The notes under the pieces were generated by a model. It worked only from the letters and a program-made list of their open reading frames with translations. It made no database searches and was not told the origin of the DNA. A DNA stretch of 64,000 nt from Acidobacteriota bacterium (GTDB taxonomy: Bacteria > Acidobacteriota > Vicinamibacteria > Vicinamibacterales > 2-12-FULL-66-21): assembly GCA_016184105.1 (NCBI GenBank), contig JACPDI010000028.1:1-64000 (forward strand). Direction: 5' to 3'. How positions within the stretch are numbered: position 1 is the first letter of the stretch; each line of letters starts with the position of its first letter. Both the position numbers and the translations under genes were made by a program. Below, piece after piece: positions 54,254-63,084 of the stretch.

Positions 54254-56286
54254 GCGCCGCCTTCGCATTCGGTGTGATGCTGGCGGGGTTTGGCGCGGGC
54301 GCGGCCGGCGCCCTTGTCTCGCGGCAGGGGCGTACCGCACGCCTCGCCACGGCTGCGGGCGCGGTGATCGGCAGCCTCGCCGCGCTCGGCGTGGCCGCCC
54401 CCGTGCTCGTCACGGGCACGGGGGTGTCGCTCGCCGCCCCGGGCCTCCTCGCGGCCGCGGGAGGCCTCGCCTTCCACGTTGACGCGCTCGGCGCGTTCTT
54501 TCTTGCCGTGGTCGCGGTGGGCGCCATTCCGGCATCCATCCACGGCGCATCCAGCATGGCGGCCTACGAGCGGCGATCGTCGCTTCGCGCCTTCGGCTTC
54601 GCCTTCAATCTGTTCGTCGCCGCGATGTGCCTCGTCCCGTCGGCGGACAACGCGCTCACGTTCCTGCTCGCGTGGGAGCTGATGTCGGTCGCGTCGTACT
54701 TCCTCGTGATGACCGACGCGGCGGACAGCCGGACGCGGCACGCGGGGCTGTGGTACCTCGCGATGACCGAGCTCGGGCTGATGGCGCTGCTGCCGATGTT
54801 CGCGCTGCTCGCGCCGGGCGCCGACCGGATGGCCTTCGCCGACCTGCGCGCGGGGGCCGCGCGACTCCCCGGCGCGGCGCGCGGGGTCGTCTTCGTGCTG
54901 GCGCTCCTCGGCTTCGGCTCGAAGGCCGGACTCGTTCCGCTGCACATCTGGCTGCCGCGCGCCCATCCGGCGGCGCCGAGCCACGTGTCCGCCCTGATGT
55001 CGGGTGTGATGATCAAGCTCGGGATCTACGGGCTGATCCGCGTCGTCTTCGATCTGATGGGCGGCGGGCCGCCGTGGTGGGGTGGCGTGCTGCTGATCGC
55101 AGGCTCGATCTCGGCGCTCCTCGGCGTGCTCTACGCGCTGATGGAGCACGACCTGAAGCGGCTGCTGGCGTACCACTCGGTCGAGAACATCGGCATCATC
55201 GTCATCGGGCTTGGCGCGGGGTCGATCCTTCACAGCTACGGGCTGCACGGCCTCGCGGCGATCGGCTTTGCGGGCGCGCTCTTCCACACGCTGAACCACG
55301 CGTGCTTCAAGGGTCTGCTGTTCCTCGGCGCGGGCAACGTGCTGCACCAGGCGCACACGCGCAACATGGAGGAGATGGGCGGTCTGGTGAGGCGCATGCC
55401 GGTCACCTCGGCGCAGTTCCTGATCGGGTCGGCGGCGATTGCCGCGCTGCCGCCGCTCAACGGCTTCGCGTCTGAGTGGATGGTGTTCCAGGCGCTGCTC
55501 GCCGGCACGTTCATCCCTCACCCCGGCGTGGCGGCCGGCTTTCCCGTCGCGGTCGGCATGCTCGCGCTGACGAGCGGGCTGGCGGCCGCCTGTTTCGTGA
55601 AGGCCTTCGGCATCACGTTCCTCGCGATGCCGCGGTCGCGCGCCGCCGCGGAGGCGGCCGAGGCGTCCGGCGCGATGACGCTTGCCGGATGGCTGCTCGC
55701 GGGGGCCTGCGTCATGCTCGGCATCGGCGCATCGTTCGTGGTCCCCGTGCTCTACGGCGTGCTCCGGTCGGTCGATGGCCTGCTGCCGGCGGCAACGCCG
55801 GTTCCCGCCCCCGGCTGGTGGATCGCGGCCCCGCAGGCGCTCGGCCACGTATCGCCGGTGCTGCTCGCGGTCATGCTCGGCGCGGCCATGCTGGCGACGT
55901 TCCTCGTCGTGCGCCGGTTGCACGCCCGCCCCGCCCGTGCGGCCGACACGTGGGGCTGCGGGCGCATCGCGCAGACGCCGCGAATGGAGTACACCGCGAC
56001 GGCGTTCGCCGAACCGCTGCGCCGCGTGTTCGCGGAGCTGTACCGGCCGACGCGCGACCTGACGGTCACCGTGCACCCGGACGCGCCGCGTTTCGTGCAG
56101 TCGATCACGTATCGCAGCGAGGTGCGCCCGTGGATCGAACAGGCGCTCTACACCCCGCTGATCCAGGCGTGGCGCAAGACGGGATCGCGCGTGCGAGGGC
56201 TCCAGGCGGGCTCGGTGCACCTGTATCTCGTCTACGTCATGCTCGCGCTCATCGCGGCGCTGACCTCCGCCTGGTGGTTCGCATGA
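54250..56286 (+). CDS. Ehr complex membrane subunit (HyfB-like, NuoL/M family)
   Basis: The 678-residue protein is an antiporter-like proton-channel subunit with about 14 core membrane helices and a C-terminal extension. Glu143 (AWELMSVASY) and the KRLLAYHSVENIG segment are the charged residues that relay protons in NuoL/M/HyfB proteins. It should couple the redox reaction to proton or sodium movement. It overlaps both neighbours by four bases (ATGA). Confidence 0.9.
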   Translation: MSAAFAFGVMLAGFGAGAAGALVSRQGRTARLATAAGAVIGSLAALGVAAPVLVTGTGVSLAAPGLLAAAGGLAFHVDALGAFFLAVVAVGAIPASIHGASSMAAYERRSSLRAFGFAFNLFVAAMCLVPSADNALTFLLAWELMSVASYFLVMTDAADSRTRHAGLWYLAMTELGLMALLPMFALLAPGADRMAFADLRAGAARLPGAARGVVFVLALLGFGSKAGLVPLHIWLPRAHPAAPSHVSALMSGVMIKLGIYGLIRVVFDLMGGGPPWWGGVLLIAGSISALLGVLYALMEHDLKRLLAYHSVENIGIIVIGLGAGSILHSYGLHGLAAIGFAGALFHTLNHACFKGLLFLGAGNVLHQAHTRNMEEMGGLVRRMPVTSAQFLIGSAAIAALPPLNGFASEWMVFQALLAGTFIPHPGVAAGFPVAVGMLALTSGLAAACFVKAFGITFLAMPRSRAAAEAAEASGAMTLAGWLLAGACVMLGIGASFVVPVLYGVLRSVDGLLPAATPVPAPGWWIAAPQALGHVSPVLLAVMLGAAMLATFLVVRRLHARPARAADTWGCGRIAQTPRMEYTATAFAEPLRRVFAELYRPTRDLTVTVHPDAPRFVQSITYRSEVRPWIEQALYTPLIQAWRKTGSRVRGLQAGSVHLYLVYVMLALIAALTSAWWFA

Positions 56287-57224
56287 TGGAACTGGTCGCC
56301 GTATTCCTCCAGGCGCTCGCCGCCGCCGCGCTCGCGCCCGGGCTGTCGGGTTTCATCCGCTGGATGAAGGCGCGGCTGCAGGGGCGCCGCGGCGCGCCGC
56401 CCTGGCAGCCCTACTTCGAGCTGCGGAAGCTGTTCGCGAAGGAGCGCGTGGTGTCGCACACCGCGTCATGGGTGTTCCACGCCGCGCCGTTCGTGGTCTT
56501 CGGCACCGCGGTGCTCGTCGCCGCGATCGTGCCGCTTGTGTTCGTCCCGCACGCGTTCGACCGCACCGGCGATCTGTTTGCCGCCGTCTACCTGCTCCTG
56601 GTCGGCACGTTCTTTCTCTCGCTCGCGGGCCTCGACACCGGCTCCCCCTTCGGCGGCATGGGCGCCAGCCGGGAGATGACCGTCGTCGCGCTCACCGAGC
56701 CGACGGTGGCGCTCTCGATCTTCGCGCTGGCGCTGACGACGGGATCCACGAACCTCGGCGCCATCGCCGCCCGGACCGTGGCCGATCCGGCGGGCGCGCT
56801 GGGCCCGGGCCATCTCCTGGCGTTCGCGGCACTGTTCATCGTGACGCTCGCCGAGACAGGGCGGCTGCCCGTGGACAACCCGTCGACGCACCTGGAGCTG
56901 ACGATGATTCACGAGGCGATGGTGCTGGAGTACTCCGGCCCGTACCTTGCGCTCGTCGAATGGGGCGCCGCGCTCAAGCTCCTGGTGTTTTTCGCGCTGG
57001 CCGCCAACATCTTTCTCCCGTGGGGCATCGCGTTCACGCTCGCGCCGCTCCCCCTGCTCGTCGCCGTCGCCGCGCTGGCCGGCAAGCTCGCGCTGCTCGC
57101 GGCCACGGTGGCGATCATCGAGACGCGGATGGCGAAGCTGCGGCTGTTCCGCGTGCCTGAGCTCCTGAGTGCGTCGTTCGTGATGGCGCTGCTCGCGGTC
57201 ATGTCCACGTTCCTCGTCAGGTAG
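56283..57224 (+). CDS. Ehr complex membrane subunit (HyfC/HycD/NuoH-like)
   Basis: The 313-residue protein is the NuoH homologue that anchors the peripheral arm: LARG-type region KARLQGRRGAPPWQPYFELRK and the ETGRLPVDNPSTHLELTMIHEAM block are conserved. About eight membrane helices are predicted. It forms the quinone-chamber side in complex I and links redox chemistry to the proton channels here. It overlaps the HyfB-like gene by four bases. Confidence 0.9.
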   Translation: MMELVAVFLQALAAAALAPGLSGFIRWMKARLQGRRGAPPWQPYFELRKLFAKERVVSHTASWVFHAAPFVVFGTAVLVAAIVPLVFVPHAFDRTGDLFAAVYLLLVGTFFLSLAGLDTGSPFGGMGASREMTVVALTEPTVALSIFALALTTGSTNLGAIAARTVADPAGALGPGHLLAFAALFIVTLAETGRLPVDNPSTHLELTMIHEAMVLEYSGPYLALVEWGAALKLLVFFALAANIFLPWGIAFTLAPLPLLVAVAALAGKLALLAATVAIIETRMAKLRLFRVPELLSASFVMALLAVMSTFLVR

Positions 57225-57230
57225 GGCCGA

Positions 57231-57887
57231 TTGAACGGACTGTTCTCCCAACTGGTGGTGCTCGGCAGCAGCGCGATGCTGCTGACCGCCCTGATCGTGC
57301 TGTGGCGGCGCGGCGTGCCGGCCTACATCACCGCCTACCGCTGGCAGTCATGGCTGCTCGGCGCCGTCACCGCCATCGTCGGCGCGTTCTCGGGCGATCG
57401 GGAGCTGTATCTCGTGGCGGGCGCGCTCGTGCTGCTGAAGGGGATGGCGATTCCGAGGCTGCTGCGCACGATGGAGCGGCGCTTCGGCGCGCAGCGCGAG
57501 CTGCGGCCCTACGTGAACACCGAGACCTCTCTCCTGATTTCCGGCCTGCTGGTGGTCTTCGCGTACGCGCTGGCGCGGCCGTGGATGGCGGTCAGCCGCC
57601 TGCCCACGCGCGCCGGGCTGCCGATCGCCATGGCGCTGCTCTTCGTGAGCCTCTTCATCATCGTGAGCCGCAAGAAGGCCGTCACGCAGATCATCGGCTT
57701 CCTGATGCTCGAGAACGCGATCGCGCTGCTCGCGGTGGTCGGCACGTACGGCGTGCCGCTCCTCGTCGAGTTCGGCGTGTTCCTCGACGCGCTCATGGGC
57801 TTCCTCGTCATGCAGATATTCGTCTACCAGATCCACGAAACGTTCGACACGATTGATGTCGAGCAGCTCGCGCGCCTCAAACACTAG
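57231..57887 (+). CDS. Ehr complex membrane subunit (HyfE/HycP-like)
   Basis: The 218-residue protein has six or seven membrane helices and resembles HyfE, which combines NuoK-like features (GFLMLENAIALLAVVGTYG, with a buried Glu). It starts with TTG at 57231, six bases after the previous stop. It is part of the proton-pumping arm. Confidence 0.85.
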   Translation: MNGLFSQLVVLGSSAMLLTALIVLWRRGVPAYITAYRWQSWLLGAVTAIVGAFSGDRELYLVAGALVLLKGMAIPRLLRTMERRFGAQRELRPYVNTETSLLISGLLVVFAYALARPWMAVSRLPTRAGLPIAMALLFVSLFIIVSRKKAVTQIIGFLMLENAIALLAVVGTYGVPLLVEFGVFLDALMGFLVMQIFVYQIHETFDTIDVEQLARLKH

Positions 57888-57890
57888 CCG

Positions 57891-59354
57891 ATGAGCGCCC
57901 TGTCACCCTTCGTGCTGCTCTTCGCGCCGTGGGCCCTCGCCGGCGCCGCGGCGCTCCTCGTCCGGCGGTCCCCGCGCTGGGTCGGGTGGTCCGGTGTCGC
58001 CGCCGCCGCGCTGGCGGTGGCCGCCAGCCTGCAGTTGGCCGCGGGACTTCTCGCGGGCCGTCCGGCGGCCGCGGCGATGGGCGACACGTTTGGCGCCGAC
58101 GCGCTCTCCGCGATCCTGTGCGTCTGCATCTCGCTCGTGTCGCTGCTCGCCGCCGCGTTCGGCCCCGGGCTGGCCGGTCCGGAAACGGATGCGGGCGCCA
58201 CCCGGCGCTTCCGCGTCGGGTTGAGCGCGTTCGCGCCCACGATGCTCCTGGCGGTCACCACGCAGAACGTCGCGATCATGTGGGTGGCGATCGAGGCGAC
58301 CACCATCGCGTCGGCGCTCGTGATTCCCCTCGCGCGGACGAAGGCGTCGGTGGAAGCCTCGTGGAAGTACATGCTGATCTGCTCGGTGGGGATCGCGCTG
58401 GCGTTCACCGGGACGGTGCTGGCGTACTTCGACTTCATCTCGACTGCCGGCGCGCGCCAGGGTGCGCTGACCTTCGCCGTGCTCCAGCAGGCCGCGCCCG
58501 TGCTGCATCGGGAACTGATGCAGCTCGCCTTCGCGTTCATCCTCGTTGGGTACGGCACGAAGGCCGGGCTCGCGCCGATGCACACGTGGCTCCCCGACGC
58601 GTACTCGGAGGCGCCGCCCCCCATCGCGGCCATGATGTCGGGCGTGCTCGTCGCCGTGGCGATGTACGCCATCGCACGCTGGAAGGCGGTGGTGGATGTC
58701 GCCGCCACGCCGGCATTCACCAACGCGCTGCTGTTGGGCGCGGGGCTGCTCTCGGTGGCCATCGGCGCCTTCAGCCTCGTGGTCCAGCGGCACTACAAGC
58801 GCATGCTCGCGTACTCGAGCGTCGAGCACATGGGGCTGGTGAGCCTCGGCCTCGCGCTGGGCCCGGCCGGCACGTTCGCGGCGCTGCTCCACCTGGTGAA
58901 CCACGCGTTCGCCAAGTCGATGGCCTTCCTCGCCGCCGGCCGCGTCTCGCGGCGCTACGCGACGACCGAGATCGCCGGCGTGTCGGGGCTGCTCGGCGCC
59001 ATGCCGTGGAGCGGCGGCCTGTTTGCCGCCGCCGTCCTCGCGCTCATCGGCCTGCCTCCCTTCGGGTTGTTCGTCTCGGAATTCCTGCTGGTGCGCGCGG
59101 CCGTCGTGTCGGGGCATTTCTGGATCGCCGCGGCGGTCGCCGTGTTCATCCTGACCACGTTCGTCTCGCTGCTCCGGCACCTGAATGCGATGCTCTACGG
59201 GCCGGTACCCGAAGGAGTCGAGACGGGCGAGCCGCGAAGCTGGGGCCTCGTCGCGCTGGCCGGCTGCCTCGCCGTGCTGCTCGCGCTCGGCCTCGTGCTG
59301 CCCTGGCCGGTCAGCGCCCTCCTCGACCGTTCCGTCGCGGTGCTCACGCCATGA
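57891..59354 (+). CDS. Ehr complex membrane subunit (HyfF/HycQ-like, NuoL/M family)
   Basis: The 487-residue protein is the second antiporter-like subunit, with about 13-14 helices. Glu135 (VAIEATTIASA) and KRMLAYSSVEHMG are the relay residues. Together with the HyfB-like protein it gives two proton channels; a HyfD homologue is absent. It overlaps the large-subunit gene by four bases. Confidence 0.9.
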   Translation: MSALSPFVLLFAPWALAGAAALLVRRSPRWVGWSGVAAAALAVAASLQLAAGLLAGRPAAAAMGDTFGADALSAILCVCISLVSLLAAAFGPGLAGPETDAGATRRFRVGLSAFAPTMLLAVTTQNVAIMWVAIEATTIASALVIPLARTKASVEASWKYMLICSVGIALAFTGTVLAYFDFISTAGARQGALTFAVLQQAAPVLHRELMQLAFAFILVGYGTKAGLAPMHTWLPDAYSEAPPPIAAMMSGVLVAVAMYAIARWKAVVDVAATPAFTNALLLGAGLLSVAIGAFSLVVQRHYKRMLAYSSVEHMGLVSLGLALGPAGTFAALLHLVNHAFAKSMAFLAAGRVSRRYATTEIAGVSGLLGAMPWSGGLFAAAVLALIGLPPFGLFVSEFLLVRAAVVSGHFWIAAAVAVFILTTFVSLLRHLNAMLYGPVPEGVETGEPRSWGLVALAGCLAVLLALGLVLPWPVSALLDRSVAVLTP

Positions 59355-60925
59355 ACGATCTCGATCGGCTTGTCCGCACGCTCACCGAAGACGACCTCGT
59401 GACCCGCGTGACGCGCCCACGGCCGGGCGAGGTGCACGGGCGCGTGAACGCCTCGTCCATTCGCGGCGCGGCCGAACAGATCTCACGCGAGCCCGGCGGC
59501 CGCCTGATCCTCATGGCCGGCGACGACCGGCGGGTGGCGACCCATCAGTTTCTCGTGCACTACGTGTTCGCGCACCCGCGGGACGGCTGGCTCGTGCGCG
59601 TGGCGGTGCCCGTGACGCCTGGATCGCCGTCGGTCCCGTCACTCGCGCCCTTTCACTACGCCGCATCGCGCTTCGAGCGGGAGATCCGCGATCAGTTCGG
59701 CATCGAGTTCGCCGGTCACCCCGATCCGCGGCCGCTGGTGCGCCACGCGTTCTGGCCGGAGGATTACCACCCGCTGCGGACGGACGAACCCGCCCGCCAC
59801 GACTTCGTCGACGACGGGCGGCCGTTTCCGTTTACAGAGGTCGGAGGGGAGGGGGTCTACGAAATACCGGTCGGGCCCGTGCACGCGGGCGTGATCGAGC
59901 CCGGGCACTTCCGCTTCAGCGTCCTCGGCGAGACGATCATCGACATGAAGTCCCGCCTGTACTTCACGCACAAGGGCACCGAAAAGCTGTTCGAGGGGCG
60001 GCGTGCGGCCGATGGTGTCGAGCTCGCCGAACGCATCTCGGGTGACACGAGCGTCGGCCACGCACTCGCGTATGCGCAGGCGGTCGAGGCCGCCACCCTC
60101 ATCGAGGCGCCGCCGCGCGCCCAGTACCTCCGCGTGATCCTGCTGGAGCTCGAGCGGCTGTACAACCACGTGACCGATTTCGGCGCCATCGCGAACGACA
60201 CCGGGTTCGCAGTCGCGCACGCGCAGTGCTACCGGATCCGCGAGGGCCTGCTCAGGCTCAACAAGCAGGTGACCGGCTCGCGGCTGCTGCGTGGATCGAT
60301 CGTGCCGGGCGGCGTCGCGAAAGATCTGGCAGACGCGCTCGACGTGGCGTCAACCGTAGAAGCCGCGCTGAAAGACTTCGAGGAGGTCGTGTCCTTGTGC
60401 CTCCAGAACACGCTGCTGGTCGATCGCCTCGAGGGAACCGGGGCGCTGGACTCGGCGGCGGCGGCCGACTTCGGCGTGCTGGGCTACGTCGCGCGCGCGT
60501 CCGGGCTCGACATCGACGCGCGTCGCGACCAGCCGTTCGCGGCATATGGACACCTCGCCTTCGACGTGCCCGTCTTCACGACGGGCGACGTGAAGGCGCG
60601 CGCGCTCGTCAGGGTCGAAGAGGCGCGCCAGGCGGTGTCGCTGGTGCGGCAGGCGTGCCGCGCGATGCCGGCCGGCCCGCTCCGCGCGCCCTCCGGAACC
60701 GCCGACCCGTACGAGCCCGCGTTCGGGATCGTCGAAGGATGGCGCGGTCGCATCGTCCACATGGTCGCGTTTGCCGACGACACGACGCTGCACCGGGTCA
60801 AAGTCGTCGATCCGTCGTTCTTCAACTGGCCGGCCTTGTCTGTCGCGCTGATGGACAACATCGTCCCGGACTTTCCCCTGTGCAACAAGTCGTTCAACCA
60901 GTCATACTCTGGCAACGACCTCTGA
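59351..60925 (+). CDS. Ehr large subunit (HyfG/HycE/NuoCD-like) without NiFe ligands
   Basis: The 524-residue protein fuses a NuoC-like N-terminal domain (about 1-170) to a hydrogenase/NuoD-like domain. In HycE/HyfG the NiFe centre is held by RxCGxC near the start of the second domain and DPCxxC at the C-terminus. Here the first site reads R228-I-S-G-D-T (Ser230 and Thr233) and the second NKSFNQSYSG (Ser518 and Gly521). All four cysteines are gone, while the flanking ITDIG-type and IVPDFPLxNKSF sequences are well kept. The protein ends three residues later without a cleavable tail. It cannot bind NiFe in the usual way. Confidence 0.9.
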   Translation: MNDLDRLVRTLTEDDLVTRVTRPRPGEVHGRVNASSIRGAAEQISREPGGRLILMAGDDRRVATHQFLVHYVFAHPRDGWLVRVAVPVTPGSPSVPSLAPFHYAASRFEREIRDQFGIEFAGHPDPRPLVRHAFWPEDYHPLRTDEPARHDFVDDGRPFPFTEVGGEGVYEIPVGPVHAGVIEPGHFRFSVLGETIIDMKSRLYFTHKGTEKLFEGRRAADGVELAERISGDTSVGHALAYAQAVEAATLIEAPPRAQYLRVILLELERLYNHVTDFGAIANDTGFAVAHAQCYRIREGLLRLNKQVTGSRLLRGSIVPGGVAKDLADALDVASTVEAALKDFEEVVSLCLQNTLLVDRLEGTGALDSAAAADFGVLGYVARASGLDIDARRDQPFAAYGHLAFDVPVFTTGDVKARALVRVEEARQAVSLVRQACRAMPAGPLRAPSGTADPYEPAFGIVEGWRGRIVHMVAFADDTTLHRVKVVDPSFFNWPALSVALMDNIVPDFPLCNKSFNQSYSGNDL

Positions 60926-60926
60926 C

Positions 60927-61417
60927 ATGCCGGTGATCGACCACTTGCGCCGCGCCGCGGCGTGGATGCCCGCGCCCCTTCGATCGCGGCTTGCCGCCTG
61001 GCGATACGGACAAAACGTCCTTCCCCGGGGGCGCGCGGATGCGCCGTGGACGCGGGAAGGGGAATGGCTGAAGGTCCGCCTCGAAGGGGCTCGCCTCCGC
61101 GTGCCTCCCTCGTGGGGATTTCGGCTCGAGTACCACCTGCGCGGGAACCCGGGAAGCCGGGAGGAACTGGAGGCCTTCCTACACGCCACGAAAGAGCGGC
61201 CAGGCGGCCTTCTCTTCGATGTCGGGGCGGAGAAAGGACTGTACGCCCTGCTCCACTGCGCGTGCGATCCGGCCAATCGCGCCGTTCTCTTCGAGCCGTC
61301 GCCTTCTCTCCATGACGAGGAGCGGGTGGCCGGTTTTGCTCTCACCGCGGCCGGGCGCTGACGGGGCGGCGGGTGGCGCGCACGCTCTACGCGTTTCTCC
61401 GCCTGCAGGCCCGCTGA
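60927..61417 (+). pseudogene. Decayed FkbM-like methyltransferase gene
   Basis: The open frame (144 residues to 61361) has the start of a FkbM-type SAM methyltransferase, with the SAM motif GLLFDVGAEKGLYAL and FEPSP. Real FkbM proteins continue for about 100 more residues. A different frame then reads LTGRRVARTLYAFLRLQAR to a TGA at 61415-61417, which looks like the original C-terminus. An internal deletion with a frameshift is the simplest explanation. Confidence 0.6.
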
Positions 61418-61431
61418 CACACGCCTCACGA

Positions 61432-61437
61432 TAGAAT
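61432..61437 (+). promoter_or_regulatory. -10 box of the ferredoxin gene, leaderless-type
   Basis: TAGAAT lies six bases before the ATG at 61444; no ribosome-binding site is present. Confidence 0.5.
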
Positions 61438-61443
61438 GATCGG

Positions 61444-61800
61444 ATGCCCAAACTGACGGTCGACGGCTACGGAACGTTCGAGGTGGAAGCCGGCAGGCGG
61501 TTGGTGCTCGCCATCGAGGAACAGGGTATCGACATCCTGCACGCGTGCGGTGGAAATGCGCGCTGCACCACGTGCCGGGTGGAGTTCATCTCGGGGGAGC
61601 CCGATCGGATGACGTTCGCCGAGCGCGATCGGCTGGCGCAGCGTGGGCTGACCGGCGTGCGTCTCTCGTGTCAAATCCCGTGCGACCACGACATGGCGGT
61701 CCGCGCGATCAGCCGGCTGGAAGGCAGCGGCCGGCCGGACGCGGGGCCGCCGCCTGCGGCGGACATCACTCCGCCGCCTGACTGGGTCCCGAGGTCGTAA
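61444..61800 (+). CDS. [2Fe-2S] ferredoxin, CX5CX2C type
   Basis: The 118-residue protein is a [2Fe-2S] ferredoxin with ligands Cys35, Cys41, Cys44 and Cys76. The CX5CX2C spacing is that of adrenodoxin and bacterial Fdx/putidaredoxin types rather than plant-type CX4CX2C. Cys80 is an extra one, and the last 30 residues are Pro/Gly-rich. It has its own promoter. It could be an electron partner of the Ehr complex 0.5 kb upstream, but nothing in the sequence proves this. Confidence 0.9.
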   Translation: MPKLTVDGYGTFEVEAGRRLVLAIEEQGIDILHACGGNARCTTCRVEFISGEPDRMTFAERDRLAQRGLTGVRLSCQIPCDHDMAVRAISRLEGSGRPDAGPPPAADITPPPDWVPRS

Positions 61801-61803
61801 AAA

Positions 61804-61834
61804 TCACCGCAGAGGGCGCAGAAGGCGCAGATCT
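61804..61834. repeat. Three 9-mers (CGCAGAxGG), left copy
   Basis: TCAC is followed by CGCAGAGGG, CGCAGAAGG and CGCAGATCT. A degenerate inverted copy lies at 63274-63303, so the pair brackets the MNT-HEPN module. Confidence 0.65.
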
Positions 61835-62029
61835 TTCGTGATCGATAATCATTACGCGAGTGCCAAAAGCCCTGCCACCGAAAGCGGTTGATAGCGCGAA
61901 GCGCTTACGCGACCAATAGTTTCGCGCGCGCTCGTCGGTGCGCGCGCCGCTGGTGGAAGCAGCGGCCTCTTTCTGGCGGATGCCGCGCGGGTACAGCAAC
62001 CGGTGAACGGCCCCGGCGTCCGAGCCCGT

Positions 62030-62476
62030 TCAACTTTTCAGATCTGGGAACTCCGACTCGATCCACGATTCGACGGCTTCATAGAACTTCGTCGCCTTTT
62101 TCAGAATCTCCTCAGCCTCGGTACCCGTGGCGACGCGAGACCGCGTGTAGTCAATCACGTTGCGTTTACGGCGGCATGTCTCGAAGTAGTCGGCGTAATT
62201 ATCCGCGGCGACACCGAGCGCCAGCTTGATGCTCTCGAAAGAAATCTTGTGGTGGCCGGTCCTGGCCGTCACGCGGTAGCCGGCGCACGCGATCGCCATG
62301 GTCGCGGCCAGGAGTGCCGCGTTGTACGCCGTTGCGAATCGCCGGTCCGCAGAGAGGCCGGCGACCGTTGCGTCGGCCAGATCGCGCGCAATGAGTGCCC
62401 GCACGTCATCGAGTTCCCTTTTCGAGGTTCGATGCCGTTGAACGTCGCGGCTGGCCAATAACTTCGTCCAGGTCAC
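62030..62476 (-). CDS. HEPN-domain protein (MNT-HEPN module)
   Basis: The 148-residue helical protein is HEPN-like: LLASRDVQRHRTSKRELDDV, RDLADATVAGLSADRRFATAYNAAL and AIACAGYRV. HEPN toxins use an R-x4-6-H motif for RNA cleavage. Here Arg105-Asn106 (RKRNVIDYTRS) has no His in the expected place, so catalytic activity is doubtful. It is read from the same mRNA as the nucleotidyltransferase gene and overlaps it by 71 bases. The ATG at 62476 is kept because the conserved segment begins right at that Met. Confidence 0.8.
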   Translation of the reverse strand: MTWTKLLASRDVQRHRTSKRELDDVRALIARDLADATVAGLSADRRFATAYNAALLAATMAIACAGYRVTARTGHHKISFESIKLALGVAADNYADYFETCRRKRNVIDYTRSRVATGTEAEEILKKATKFYEAVESWIESEFPDLKS

Positions 62477-63044
62477 GCTGGCATCCTTTCACGAATTCCT
62501 TTGGGCCCCGTAGAACCTCAGAGAGGAAGTGATCCTGGGCCGCCACGTTCTTTCGGAACTCGCGCGCCGAATAAGTGGTCACGTTGACGTCTCTTCCGAG
62601 CCGGCCCTCGGTTTTCCGAAGCGCCGGGGCGAGTTCGGCCAGGCCAACGGTGCCGACGACCAGCAAGTCCACGTCGCTGAGCGCATGTTCCTGAGCGCGG
62701 GCCATTGAGCCGAAAACAAAGGCACAGTTGATGCGCCCCTGAAAGGGTTCGAGCGCCTCTCGAAGCGTTGGCAACAACCCCGCGGTCTTCTCGAGGAGAC
62801 CGCGTAGCTCGGGGAACAGAGGAGATCGGGTTTCGGCCCTGAAGTACGTCCTGGTTCCCTCGCGGCGCTGTTGCAGAATACCGGCATCGACAAGAGCCTT
62901 CAGCGCCCGCTGCAAGCTGGAAGGAGTGGTTCGGAGAAAGTGGGCCAGCTCGGACAGATACCACCATTTGTCCGGCTGAGTCAGCGTCGCGGCGAGCAGT
63001 TGTCCGCGAACTGTCGGAAATAATGCCCTCAGCGCGTTGTCCAT
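62406..63044 (-). CDS. Winged-helix plus MNT nucleotidyltransferase
   Basis: The 212-residue protein has a winged helix at residues 5-70 (ELAHFLRTTPSSLQRALKAL) and a minimal nucleotidyltransferase domain with Gly112-Ser113 and Asp124/Asp126 (GSMARAQEH, SDVDLLVVG). MNT proteins neutralise HEPN toxins, in some systems by adding AMP units to them; the fused winged helix adds a repressor. ATG at 63044 overlaps operator A; an upstream ATG at 63071 would put both operators inside coding sequence. Confidence 0.8.
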   Translation of the reverse strand: MDNALRALFPTVRGQLLAATLTQPDKWWYLSELAHFLRTTPSSLQRALKALVDAGILQQRREGTRTYFRAETRSPLFPELRGLLEKTAGLLPTLREALEPFQGRINCAFVFGSMARAQEHALSDVDLLVVGTVGLAELAPALRKTEGRLGRDVNVTTYSAREFRKNVAAQDHFLSEVLRGPKEFVKGCQRDLDEVIGQPRRSTASNLEKGTR

Positions 63045-63080
63045 ACGCACAACGCGTAAATTATTACGCATAACGCGTAA
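63044..63080 (-). promoter_or_regulatory. Two operators of the MNT-HEPN module
   Basis: Operator A is 63044-63058 (TACGC-ACAAC-GCGTA) and operator B is 63064-63080 (TTACGC-ATAAC-GCGTAA). Both have a 5-base spacer and their centres are 21 bases apart, two helical turns. Operator A covers the MNT start codon, so binding by the winged helix would block the module. Confidence 0.7.
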
Positions 63081-63084
63081 TGCA

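Noticed and set aside
59351-60925. Active [NiFe] hydrogenase large subunit
   Set aside because: All four nickel-binding cysteines are replaced by Ser, Thr, Ser and Gly.
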